A stretch of DNA of 50,441 nucleotides, taken from assembly GCF_025466085.1 (NCBI RefSeq), contig NZ_JANLOD010000067.1:1-50441 (forward strand), read 5' to 3'. How positions within the stretch are numbered: position 1 is the first letter of the stretch; the number at the start of each line of letters is the position of its first letter. A program made the position numbers and the translations under genes. The stretch is from Pseudomonas sp. 14P_8.1_Bac3 (GTDB lineage: Bacteria > Pseudomonadota > Gammaproteobacteria > Pseudomonadales > Pseudomonadaceae). Shown piece after piece: positions 16,374-24,406 of this stretch. The notes under the pieces were generated by a model that did not search any database, was not told the origin of the DNA, and was given only the letters and a program-made list of their open reading frames with translations.

Positions 16374-17108
16374 ATGTCCGAGCCAGTCAAACTGCGCGCT
16401 CATAACCAGGCTCATTGCAAGGATTGCAGCCTGGCCCCCCTCTGCCTGCCACTTTCTCTGAATCTGGAAGACATGGATGCGCTGGATGAGATCGTTAAAC
16501 GTGGCCGCCCGTTGAAAAAGGGTGAATTCCTGTTCCGCCAGGGCGACGTTTTCGATTCCGTTTATGCAGTGCGTTCGGGCGCGTTGAAGACCTTCGGCCT
16601 GAGCGACGGCGGTGAAGAGCAGCTCACCGGTTTCCATTTGCCAAGTGAACTGGTCGGGCTGTCGGGTATGGATACGGAGAAGCATCCGGTGTCGGCGCAG
16701 GCGCTGGAAACCACCTCAGTCTGCGAAATTCCGTTCGAGCGCCTCGATGAGCTGGCGCTGCAACTGCCGCAACTGCGCCGTCAGTTGATGCGCGTGATGA
16801 GCCGCGAAATCCGTGACGATCAGCAAATGATGTTGCTGCTGTCGAAAAAGACTGCCGACGAGCGCATCGCTACGTTCCTGGTCAACCTGTCGGCGCGCTT
16901 CCGTGCCCGCGGGTTCTCGGCGAACCAGTTCCGCCTGAGCATGTCGCGCAACGAAATCGGCAATTACCTGGGCCTGGCGGTGGAAACCGTATCGCGGGTA
17001 TTCACACGCTTCCAGCAGAACGAACTGATCGCCGCCGAAGGCAAGGAAATCCACATCCTCGACCCGATCCAGCTCTGCGCCCTGGCCGGTGGCTCGATCG
17101 AAGGTTGA
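16374..17108 (+). CDS. anr: oxygen-sensing transcriptional regulator ANR (FNR family)
   Basis: 244-residue CRP/FNR-family activator of low-oxygen genes. The N-terminal cluster ligands Cys15, Cys18 and Cys24 (HCKDCSLAPLC) plus Cys117 (SVCEIP) bind the oxygen-labile [4Fe-4S] cluster that drives dimerisation. A cyclic-nucleotide-type beta barrel, a long dimer helix (QLMRVMSREIRDDQQMMLLL) and a helix-turn-helix with ETVSRVFTRF, the FNR-type recognition helix, follow. An AAGGA site precedes the ATG. Its binding motif occurs upstream of hemN, ccoN and possibly ccoG in this window. Confidence 0.97.
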   Translation: MSEPVKLRAHNQAHCKDCSLAPLCLPLSLNLEDMDALDEIVKRGRPLKKGEFLFRQGDVFDSVYAVRSGALKTFGLSDGGEEQLTGFHLPSELVGLSGMDTEKHPVSAQALETTSVCEIPFERLDELALQLPQLRRQLMRVMSREIRDDQQMMLLLSKKTADERIATFLVNLSARFRARGFSANQFRLSMSRNEIGNYLGLAVETVSRVFTRFQQNELIAAEGKEIHILDPIQLCALAGGSIEG

Positions 17109-17146
17109 GGCGACAGGGGGGCTGAGCGAAACGGTTCAGCCGCCGT

Positions 17147-17152
17147 TATACT
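17147..17152 (+). promoter_or_regulatory. possible -10 element of apt
   Basis: TATACT matches the sigma-70 -10 consensus at five of six positions, 34 bp before the apt start. No good -35 is visible. Confidence 0.35.
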
Positions 17153-17185
17153 GCGACGTTTGCAGCCTGCCAGGACACCTCGACG

Positions 17186-17734
17186 ATGGTCTTCGACTCC
17201 TTCGACATCAAATCCCTGATCCGCCCGGTGATGGACTTCCCGAAACCGGGTGTGATCTTTCGCGACATCACCCCTTTGTTCCAGTCGCCCACGGCCCTGC
17301 GCCTGGTGATGGACAGCTTCGCCCACCGCTATGTCGAAGCCGACTTCACCCACATCGGCGCCATGGATGCACGTGGCTTCCTGATTGGCTCGGTGCTGGC
17401 TTATCAGCTGAACAAGCCGCTGGTGCTGTTCCGCAAGCAAGGCAAACTGCCGGCGGACGTACTGGCCGAGGCTTACGCCACCGAATACGGCGAAGCCTTC
17501 CTCGAAGTGCATGCCGACAGCCTGTGTGAAGGCGATTCGGTGGTGATGTTCGATGACCTGATCGCCACCGGCGGTACGCTGATCGCGGCGGCCAACCTGA
17601 TTCGACGCATGGGTGCGCGGGTGCATGAAGCGGCGGCGATTATTGATTTGCCGGAGCTGGGCGGGTCGCAGCGTCTGGAAGACATGGGGATTCCGACGTT
17701 TTGCCTGACGCGGTTTGCCCTGACTGATAAATAA
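17186..17734 (+). CDS. apt: adenine phosphoribosyltransferase
   Basis: 182-residue purine salvage enzyme making AMP from adenine and PRPP. It has the APRT landmarks DFPKPGVIFRDITPL near the N-terminus, GAMDARGFLIGSVLAYQL, the RKQGKLP loop and the PRPP-binding motif VVMFDDLIATGGTLIAA. Length is typical. It stands alone after anr, with its own likely promoter and a REP pair downstream. Confidence 0.97.
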   Translation: MVFDSFDIKSLIRPVMDFPKPGVIFRDITPLFQSPTALRLVMDSFAHRYVEADFTHIGAMDARGFLIGSVLAYQLNKPLVLFRKQGKLPADVLAEAYATEYGEAFLEVHADSLCEGDSVVMFDDLIATGGTLIAAANLIRRMGARVHEAAAIIDLPELGGSQRLEDMGIPTFCLTRFALTDK

Positions 17735-17754
17735 GCTGCGTCTACAAGGGCCTC

Positions 17755-17835
17755 TTCGCGAGCAAGCCCGCTCCCACATTAGATCGCGTCCGCTCGGACA
17801 ACTCGATCAACTGTGGGAGCGGGCTTGCCCGCGAA
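17755..17835. repeat. REP inverted pair between apt and acyl-CoA dehydrogenase
   Basis: Arms of 24 bp at 17755-17778 and 17812-17835 (core GAGCGGGCTTGCCCGCGA), with one mismatch pair and a 33-bp spacer. It lies between convergent genes and may act as a transcript-end structure. Confidence 0.88.
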
Positions 17836-17860
17836 GACGTCAGCCGCAACGACGCCTGCC

Positions 17861-19009
17861 TCAAAGCCCCATCTGCTTGCTGATGATCTCGTTCATCACT
17901 TCCCGCGTCCCGCCGCCAATCGACAGAATCCGGTTATCCCGGTACAACCGCTCCACCAGGCTCTCGCGCATGTAACCCAGACCACCCAGTATCTGCACCG
18001 CATCGGTGGTGATCCGGTCCGCCGTGTCAGTGGCGAAATTCTTGGCCATGGAAATCTCCTTGATCACACTCTGCCCCGCCGCCATCTTCGCGGCTTGGCG
18101 GTAGGTGAACTCCCGTGACACTTCCAGCGCCGTGGCCATTTCTGCCAGGCGATGCTTGAGCACCTGAAACTTGCCGATGGGTTTGCCGAACGCTTCGCGC
18201 TGGCGCGCCCACTTCAAGCTCTCTTCCAGCGCCAGTTGCGCGGTCATGTTGGCCATCAGCGCCAGGGCCAGGCGCTCGCTCTGGAAGTTGCCCATGATGC
18301 AGGCAAAGCCCATGTTCTCGGCGCCAATCAGATTGCCCGCTGGCACGCGGCAATCATCGAAAAACAATTCAGCCGTGTCCGACGCCCACCAGCCCATTTT
18401 CTTCAACTGCCGGCCGACCGTGAAGCCGGGCGTACCCTTCTCGATCAGCAACAGGCTGATGCCGCCAAAGCCGGGCGCGCCAGTGCGCACCGCGACGGTG
18501 TAATAATCCGCGCGGACTCCGCTGGTGATAAAGGTTTTGCTGCCGTTGACTCGGTAAACGTCGCCGTCGCGCACGGCACGGGTTTGCAGGTTGGCCACAT
18601 CGGACCCGCCGCTGGGCTCGGTGATGGCCAGGGCGCTGATCTTCTCGCCGGCCAGGACGGGCGGCACCACGCGATCACGCACCTCAGGCCGGGCCCACTT
18701 GAGGATCGGCGGCAGGCCGATATCCAGCGAGCCAAGCCCCGCGACCAGGCCGCCGGAACCGCAACGCATCAATTCTTCACTGGCGGCAATCTTGGCGAAC
18801 AAATCGCCGTCATGACTGCCGCCCAGCGCCTCGGGGTAACCGATGCCCAGGAGGCCCGCCGCCCCGGCCTTCAAATACAGTGACCGAGGAAAGCTTTCGG
18901 CTTCTTCCCACTGGTCGATGTCCGGAAGAATCTCGCGCTCGACGAAACGTCTGACGCTGTCGCGGACCAATTGGTGGCTGGGGTCGAAGTATTCCTGGAA
19001 AGCAGGCAT
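17861..19009 (-). CDS. acyl-CoA dehydrogenase
   Basis: 382-residue FAD-dependent acyl-CoA dehydrogenase forming a 2,3-enoyl-CoA. It has the family motifs GIGYPEALGGS, ALAITEPSGGSDVANLQT (flavin/substrate binding) and RQREAFGKPIGKFQ. The C-terminus reads LSIGGGTREVMNEII: the IYEGT glutamate of medium-chain enzymes is glycine here, as in relatives whose catalytic base lies on another helix (isovaleryl- and long-chain types). The chain length or branched specificity cannot be read. It lies 102 bp downstream of recR on the same strand. Confidence 0.93.
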   Translation of the reverse strand: MPAFQEYFDPSHQLVRDSVRRFVEREILPDIDQWEEAESFPRSLYLKAGAAGLLGIGYPEALGGSHDGDLFAKIAASEELMRCGSGGLVAGLGSLDIGLPPILKWARPEVRDRVVPPVLAGEKISALAITEPSGGSDVANLQTRAVRDGDVYRVNGSKTFITSGVRADYYTVAVRTGAPGFGGISLLLIEKGTPGFTVGRQLKKMGWWASDTAELFFDDCRVPAGNLIGAENMGFACIMGNFQSERLALALMANMTAQLALEESLKWARQREAFGKPIGKFQVLKHRLAEMATALEVSREFTYRQAAKMAAGQSVIKEISMAKNFATDTADRITTDAVQILGGLGYMRESLVERLYRDNRILSIGGGTREVMNEIISKQMGL

Positions 19010-19111
19010 CGGCGAACTCCACTGAGGGGTTCAGCGACGTTAACCGAGCGCTTGCTTGGTTTTCAACAGGATTGTGTAAATCAGCGGGACCGCAGCGCGT
19101 TCGCTCATACG

Positions 19112-19714
19112 CTACAGGGCAATCGGCTTGCGCCCGGCAAACGAATGCGCCAACGTCCCGCCATCCACCAGCTCCAGCTCACCGCCCAACGGCACGCCAT
19201 GGGCAATGCGCGACGCGATCAGGCCTTTGTTGCTGAGCAGTTGCGCAATGTAGTGCGCGGTGGCTTCGCCTTCGACCGTGGGGTTGGTCGCGAGGATCAC
19301 TTCGGTGAACGTGCCCGCCTCTTCGATCCGCGCCAGCAACTGCGGAATTCCGATGGCTTCCGGGCCAAGCCCGTCGAGGGGCGACAGATGGCCTTTGAGC
19401 ACGAAGTAGCGACCGCGGAAACCGGTCTGCTCCACCGCGTACACATCCATCGGCCCTTCCACCACGCAGAGCAAGGTGTCGTCGCGACGGGTATCGGCGC
19501 ATTGTGGGCACAGGTCATCTTCGGTCAGCGTGCGGCACAGCCGGCAGTGGCCCACCCCTTCCATGGCCTGGCTCAATGCCGAGGCCAGGCGCGAACCACC
19601 GCTACGATCACGCTCCAGCAGCTGCAACGCCATGCGCTGGGCAGTTTTCTGACCAACACCTGGCAAAATTCGCAGGGCATCGATCAGTTGGCGAATCAAA
19701 GGGCTGAAGCTCAT
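19112..19714 (-). CDS. recR: recombination mediator RecR
   Basis: 200-residue recombination protein acting with RecF/RecO to load RecA at gaps. It has the helix-hairpin-helix start (LIDALRILPGVGQKTAQRMA), a zinc finger (CRLCRTLTEDDLCPQC) and a TOPRIM domain (VVEGPMDVYAVEQTG). Full length. In Pseudomonas it normally follows ybaB directly; here an oxidoreductase gene and a terminator lie between. Confidence 0.96.
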   Translation of the reverse strand: MSFSPLIRQLIDALRILPGVGQKTAQRMALQLLERDRSGGSRLASALSQAMEGVGHCRLCRTLTEDDLCPQCADTRRDDTLLCVVEGPMDVYAVEQTGFRGRYFVLKGHLSPLDGLGPEAIGIPQLLARIEEAGTFTEVILATNPTVEGEATAHYIAQLLSNKGLIASRIAHGVPLGGELELVDGGTLAHSFAGRKPIAL

Positions 19715-19779
19715 GGGGAAAATTCCGACAAAACAACGAGACGCGGTTTATACCCGCGCCCCTCTTTAGCGTCAAATAC

Positions 19780-20814
19780 TCAGTCTTGCGCGACCCGCAC
19801 CACCAGTTTGCCGAAGTTGCGCCCTTCCAGCAGACCGATGAACGCCTCGGGCGCATTCTCGAGACCGTCGACCACGTCCTCGCGGAATTTCACCTTGCCA
19901 TCACGCACCCACGGCGCCATGGCGCTGACGAATTCCGGCTGGCGATCACCGTAGTCGTCAAACACGATGAACCCCTGGATCCGCACCCGCTTGGTCAGCA
20001 ACGTGCGCTGCAATTGTGGCAGACGATCCGGGCCGGTCGGCGCTTCGTGGGCGTTGTAGGACGCGATCAGCCCGCAGAGCGGAATTCGCGCCTTGGGGTT
20101 GAGCAGCGGCAGGACCGCCTCGAAGACTTTGCCACCGACGTTCTCATAATAGATGTCGATGCCGTTGGGACAGGCCAGCGCCAGTTCGTCGGCGAAATTC
20201 TCGCCCTTGTGATCGATGCAGGCGTCGAACCCCAGTTCTTCGACGACATAACGGCATTTTTCCGCGCCGCCCGCCACACCGACCACCCGCAGGCCCTTGA
20301 TCTTCGCCACCTGGCCGACCACCGAGCCCACCGCACCGGACGCTGCGGCGACCACCAGGGTCTCGCCGGACGTGGGCTGGCCGATGTCCATCAGGCCCAT
20401 ATAGGCGGTCATGCCGGGCATGCCGAGCACACCCAGGGCCATCGACGGGCTCGGCAGCCCGGACGGGACCGGAATCACGTTGCGGCCGTCGCTGATGCTG
20501 TGGCTCTGCCAGCCGGTAGCGCCGACGACGATATCGCCTTCCTGGAACTTGGGGTTCAGCGAACGCTCGACCCGGCTGACCGCCCCACCGGTCATCACTT
20601 CGTCGATTTCTACCGGTGCTGCGTAGGAAGGCGCGTCACTCATGCGTCCGCGCATGTAGGGGTCCAGTGACAGAAACAGGGTCTTGAGCAACACCTGACC
20701 ATCGGTCAGGTCCGGCAGCGCTTCGCGCTCCAGGCGGAAATTCTCCGGCGTTGGCGCGCCCACTGGACGGGACGCCAGGACGATGCGTTGGTTGAGGGTC
20801 AATGCGTCTGGCAT
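19780..20814 (-). CDS. NADP-dependent medium-chain oxidoreductase (CurA/YncB-like)
   Basis: 344-residue zinc-independent medium-chain dehydrogenase/reductase of the leukotriene B4 dehydrogenase/CurA group, which reduces activated double bonds with NADPH. It has an N-terminal FLSLDPYMRGRMSD segment, GMPGMTAYMGL, the nucleotide-binding AASGAVGSVVGQVAK and the family-typical IYYENVGG. No catalytic zinc cysteines, as expected. It sits between ybaB and recR on the same strand, after a terminator, with 65 bp to recR, so it may have its own promoter and read into recR. Substrate unknown. Confidence 0.93.
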   Translation of the reverse strand: MPDALTLNQRIVLASRPVGAPTPENFRLEREALPDLTDGQVLLKTLFLSLDPYMRGRMSDAPSYAAPVEIDEVMTGGAVSRVERSLNPKFQEGDIVVGATGWQSHSISDGRNVIPVPSGLPSPSMALGVLGMPGMTAYMGLMDIGQPTSGETLVVAAASGAVGSVVGQVAKIKGLRVVGVAGGAEKCRYVVEELGFDACIDHKGENFADELALACPNGIDIYYENVGGKVFEAVLPLLNPKARIPLCGLIASYNAHEAPTGPDRLPQLQRTLLTKRVRIQGFIVFDDYGDRQPEFVSAMAPWVRDGKVKFREDVVDGLENAPEAFIGLLEGRNFGKLVVRVAQD

Positions 20815-20912
20815 GTGAGCGTCTCCTGTGATCGATGAATTTGGCGGTATAGGGAGCAGACCTTTGCGGTGGTGGGGGGTTCGATGTTTTGTCAGGTGTG
20901 CCGAGGTGACTG

Positions 20913-20974
20913 CTTCGCGGGCAAGCCCGCGCCTCAGGGATCACCTGAATCCTGTGGGAGCGAGCTTGCTGACG
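20913..20974. repeat. degenerate REP pair
   Basis: A left arm CTTCGCGGGCAAGCCCGC (20913-20930) faces a poorly matching right arm (20951-20974, TGTGGGAGCGAGCTTGC). The two halves resemble different REP variants, so it is a decayed or mosaic doublet. Confidence 0.6.
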
Positions 20975-20994
20975 CTAGATCACCAACCGGCAGA

Positions 20995-21031
20995 AACAAA
21001 AATGCCAGGCGCACTGCCTGGCATTTTTTTT
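20995..21031 (-). terminator. terminator of dnaX-ybaB, possibly bidirectional
   Basis: AAAATGCCAGGC and GCCTGGCATTTT form a 12-bp stem with a five-base loop (GCACT). T-runs exist on both sides; read on the minus strand it ends with TTTTTGTTT. It lies 26 bp after ybaB. Confidence 0.88.
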
Positions 21032-21056
21032 AGCCCATCCAACGCGCTTTAGCGAA

Positions 21057-21395
21057 TCAGAACGGCAGTTTCATGCCCGGCGGCAATTGCATGCCTGCGG
21101 TCATGCCGGACATTTTGTCCTGGCTGTTGGCTTCGATCTTGCGCACGGCGTCGTTGACGGCGGCGGCGAACACCGCCTCCAGCATTTCCTTGTCGTCTTC
21201 GCTCAGGCCTTCGACCAGGCTCGGGTCGATGGTCACGCGCTTGACGTCATGACGACCGGTCATCACCACGGTGACCATATCGCCACCGGCCTTACCGGTG
21301 ACTTCGGCGTTGGCCAGTTCTTCCTGCATCTTGGCCATTTTTTCCTGCATCTGCTGCGCCTGCTTCATCAGGCCGGCCATGCCACCTTTCATCAT
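21057..21395 (-). CDS. ybaB: nucleoid-associated protein YbaB/EbfC
   Basis: 112-residue YbaB/EbfC-family DNA-binding protein, usually encoded between dnaX and recR. The N-terminal helix is Met/Gln-rich (MMKGGMAGLMKQAQQMQEKM), the middle contains VTGKAGGDMVTVVMTG and RVTIDPSLVEG, and the C-terminus is Met/Pro/Gly-rich (MSGMTAGMQLPPGMKLPF). The start is the ATG giving MMKGG, placed six bases after GAGGTG. It is 66 bp downstream of dnaX and likely co-transcribed, ending at the terminator just after it. Confidence 0.95.
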   Translation of the reverse strand: MMKGGMAGLMKQAQQMQEKMAKMQEELANAEVTGKAGGDMVTVVMTGRHDVKRVTIDPSLVEGLSEDDKEMLEAVFAAAVNDAVRKIEANSQDKMSGMTAGMQLPPGMKLPF

Positions 21396-21461
21396 GGTAA
21401 TCACCTCAACGTACTTGGATAAAAACGGTGTCCGGCCTGTTCGACCGAACGCCTTCAGTTA

Positions 21462-23510
21462 TTAGCCCTGACTGACCAGGGCTTCGACAGGTTCAATAGT
21501 ATCGTTACGGATGACCGCACCGAACTGCTGCATCATTTGCTGGATGAACGGATCACCGTGAATCGACTCCTCGGCCTCGCGCTGACGATCGGCGCGGCGT
21601 CGCGACGCTGCCTGGGCCGGCGTCTCCTGCTCGGGCTTGATCAACTCCATGCTCAGGGTCAGCGTGCGACCGTGAAACTGGTTCAGCGCCTCGTTAAGTC
21701 GACGTTGCTGGGTAGCGTTGAACAATGCGCTGTGGGCCGGATCGAGGTGCAGCAACCAATTGTCGCCATCGACGGCGATCAGCGTACAGTTGGCGGCGAT
21801 GCTGCCGGTCATGCCGGAAATCTGCAGTTTCGGGAACAACTCCAGCCATTGCAGCGCCAGCCCGGTGGCGGGCATCGCCGCGGGTTCCGGCTCGGGCTCC
21901 GGCGCCGGTTCGGCGGCATGTTCGCTGGCCAGTTCATCGAGGTAGCTGTACGCCGAATCCATGTCCGGCTCGATGTAGTCCTCGTCCAGCGGCGGCTCGT
22001 CGTCGAGGTCGACGCCAGGGGTGGCGGCATCGACTTCGGCCACGGACGGCTCGGGGATCGGCGCAGCCACCCACTCCGGCGCATCCGGCACCACGCTGTC
22101 CGGGGTCGGCAGCGGCATCGGTGGCAATTCCGGCTGTTCGCCGGTGGTTTCCAGCACCGGCTCAACGGCAGGCTGTTGGACGATTTCGGGCTCTACCGGG
22201 TCATTCCATGGCAGATCGACGACGGCCTCAATCGCGACTGGCTCGGGCGCGGCAACGGGCGCGACGGGTTCAGGCGCGGGCGCAGGAACTGCAGCAACCG
22301 CAGGTGCAACTGCCGCAGCGACTACCGGCGCAACACTCGGCGCGGCAGCCACTGAATTTGCGGAATCAACTGTGGCCTGGCTGATCCCCACTGGCTTTAG
22401 CGGCTGCCTCGGTGCGTCGTCAGTGTCGGCAGGCCGGAACGCCAGCATCCGCAACAGGACCATTTCAAACCCGCCTCGCGGGTCCGGCGCCAGCGGCAGG
22501 TCACGCCGACCGATCAGGCCCATCTGATAATAGAACTGCACGTCTTCGGCGGGCAGGGCCTGAGCCAGCGCCAGCACCCGGTCGCGATCGCCGTGACCGT
22601 TGTCGACGCCTTCCGGCAGGGCCTGGGCGATGGCGACACGGTGCAGCACGTTGAGAATTTCCGACAGCACGCCGTTCCAGTCCGGGCCTTGTTCGGCCAG
22701 GTGGCGCACGCCTTCCAGCAACGCCTTGGCGTCGCCCTCGATCAGCGCATGCAGAACGTCGTAGACCTGACCGTGATCGAGGGTCCCGAGCATTGCCCGC
22801 ACGTCGGCCGCCATGACCTTGCCTTCACCAAAGGCGATCGCCTGGTCAGTCAGGCTCATGGCGTCGCGCATCGAACCGTCGGCGGCACGACCGAGCAACC
22901 ACAGGGCATCGTCTTCGAACGGCACGTTCTCGACACCCAGCACGTGGGTCAAATGCTCGACCACCCGTTCCGGTGTCATGTTCTTCAGGGAGAACTGCAG
23001 GCACCGCGAAAGAATCGTTGCGGGAAGTTTCTGCGGGTCGGTGGTCGCCAGGATGAACTTGACGTAGGGCGGCGGCTCTTCGAGGGTTTTCAACAGCGCA
23101 TTGAAAGAATGGCTGGACAGCATGTGCACTTCGTCGATCAGGTAGACCTTGAAGCGCCCGCGGCTTGGCGCGTATTGCACGTTATCCAGCAGCTCGCGGG
23201 TGTCCTCGACCTTGGTCCGGCTCGCGGCGTCAATCTCGATCAGGTCGACGAAGCGCCCTTCATCGATTTCACGGCACACCGAGCACTCGCCGCACGGTGT
23301 CGAAGTGATACCTGTTTCACAGTTCAGGCATTTGGCGATGATCCGCGCGATCGTGGTTTTGCCGACCCCGCGCGTGCCGGTGAACAGGTAGGCGTGGTGC
23401 AGCCGCTGGCTGTCCAAGGCATTGATCAGAGCCTTGAGCACATGGGTCTGGCCGACCATTTCGCGGAACGAGCGCGGACGCCATTTACGTGCAAGAACCT
23501 GATAACTCAT
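21462..23510 (-). CDS. dnaX: DNA polymerase III subunits gamma/tau
   Basis: 682-residue clamp-loader ATPase. It has a Walker A motif (GTRGVGKTTIAR), four zinc cysteines (CLNCETGITSTPCGECSVC), Walker B and SRC box (LPATILSRC), then domain III. A long Pro/Ala/Glu-rich linker (about residues 370-540) precedes the C-terminal domain that in tau binds the polymerase. The start is the ATG giving MSYQVLARKW, the conserved DnaX beginning. I see no A-AAA-AAG slippery site, so a gamma product by E. coli-type frameshifting is not evident. Confidence 0.96.
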   Translation of the reverse strand: MSYQVLARKWRPRSFREMVGQTHVLKALINALDSQRLHHAYLFTGTRGVGKTTIARIIAKCLNCETGITSTPCGECSVCREIDEGRFVDLIEIDAASRTKVEDTRELLDNVQYAPSRGRFKVYLIDEVHMLSSHSFNALLKTLEEPPPYVKFILATTDPQKLPATILSRCLQFSLKNMTPERVVEHLTHVLGVENVPFEDDALWLLGRAADGSMRDAMSLTDQAIAFGEGKVMAADVRAMLGTLDHGQVYDVLHALIEGDAKALLEGVRHLAEQGPDWNGVLSEILNVLHRVAIAQALPEGVDNGHGDRDRVLALAQALPAEDVQFYYQMGLIGRRDLPLAPDPRGGFEMVLLRMLAFRPADTDDAPRQPLKPVGISQATVDSANSVAAAPSVAPVVAAAVAPAVAAVPAPAPEPVAPVAAPEPVAIEAVVDLPWNDPVEPEIVQQPAVEPVLETTGEQPELPPMPLPTPDSVVPDAPEWVAAPIPEPSVAEVDAATPGVDLDDEPPLDEDYIEPDMDSAYSYLDELASEHAAEPAPEPEPEPAAMPATGLALQWLELFPKLQISGMTGSIAANCTLIAVDGDNWLLHLDPAHSALFNATQQRRLNEALNQFHGRTLTLSMELIKPEQETPAQAASRRRADRQREAEESIHGDPFIQQMMQQFGAVIRNDTIEPVEALVSQG

Positions 23511-23653
23511 CGAAAACCGTCGCAACGAAGGAACAGAAGCGGCTAATGCTAGCGGAGCAAGGCCAAAATTGCATCCGGCGCGCTCGTCTAATCTGGCTAA
23601 GATGCACTTTGGGGCTTTTATCGGCTCGGGTTTCCGTCAGTACCGGAGCATTT

Positions 23654-24400
23654 ATGCGGCTGGCCTTGGGGGCACTGCTGGGGTTGAGTTTGAACGTCGC
23701 GGCTGGCGAAGCGCCGTTGCGCTTTGTGGTGCCCGACAGCTGGGCGATGCCGATGGTGCAACTGGAGCACAGTCAGCCGACGCAAGGCATTTTGTATGAC
23801 GTGATGCTGAGCCTCGCCACTCAGCTCGGCATGCCCGCAGAGTTTCACGTGCTGCCCCGGGCGCGGGTGCAGAATGCGATGGAACACGGCGAGGTCGACG
23901 TCCGTTGCTACGCCGCGCAGTCGTGGCTGCCGAACCAGTCCGGGGACTATATCTGGAGCATCCCGCTGTGGACGCAGCCCGATGTATTGATCAGCCGAAA
24001 GGAGCCCGAGGCCGCCATTGCTCCGACGAGCCTGCCGCGCCAGACCATCGGTACGGTGCTGGGTTACAGCTATCCGACCCTGCAACCGCTGTTCGACTCC
24101 GGTCGCCTGCTCCGCGAAGATGCGCGCAACCAGGACCAGGTGCTGGAAAAGCTCATGGCCGGACGTTATCGCTATGCCGTGAGCAATCAATGGACGCTGG
24201 ACTGGTTCAACCAACGGCTGCTGCCCGAGCGGCAACTGCAAGGCGTCGCGGTGCTACAGGAGCAGCATGTCGGCTGCTACGTGCGCAACGACCCGAACGT
24301 ACCGGTGCAGCGGGTTCTGCGGACCTTGTTGAGAATGAAAACGTCCGGGGAAATCGATGACATCATTCGGTTGTACGTCGGCAAACCCGACCACCTGTAG
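23654..24400 (+). CDS. periplasmic amino-acid-type substrate-binding protein
   Basis: 248 residues with a signal peptide (MRLALGALLGLSLNVAAGEA, cleavage near AAG/EAP) and a bacterial extracellular solute-binding family 3 fold (PLRFVVPDSWAMPM... GILYDVMLSLATQL). The ATG follows GGAG at good spacing; the frame is open to 23489 but that is dnaX promoter territory. No permease or ATPase gene is adjacent, so it may serve a distant transporter or be a sensor-type binding protein. It is divergent from dnaX and converges with the GGDEF-EAL gene 6 bp later. Confidence 0.85.
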   Translation: MRLALGALLGLSLNVAAGEAPLRFVVPDSWAMPMVQLEHSQPTQGILYDVMLSLATQLGMPAEFHVLPRARVQNAMEHGEVDVRCYAAQSWLPNQSGDYIWSIPLWTQPDVLISRKEPEAAIAPTSLPRQTIGTVLGYSYPTLQPLFDSGRLLREDARNQDQVLEKLMAGRYRYAVSNQWTLDWFNQRLLPERQLQGVAVLQEQHVGCYVRNDPNVPVQRVLRTLLRMKTSGEIDDIIRLYVGKPDHL

Positions 24401-24406
24401 ACGTCC

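Noticed and set aside
21462..23510. Programmed frameshift site in dnaX
   Set aside because: No A-AAA-AAG-type slippery heptamer was found on the coding strand, so an E. coli-like gamma product is not supported.
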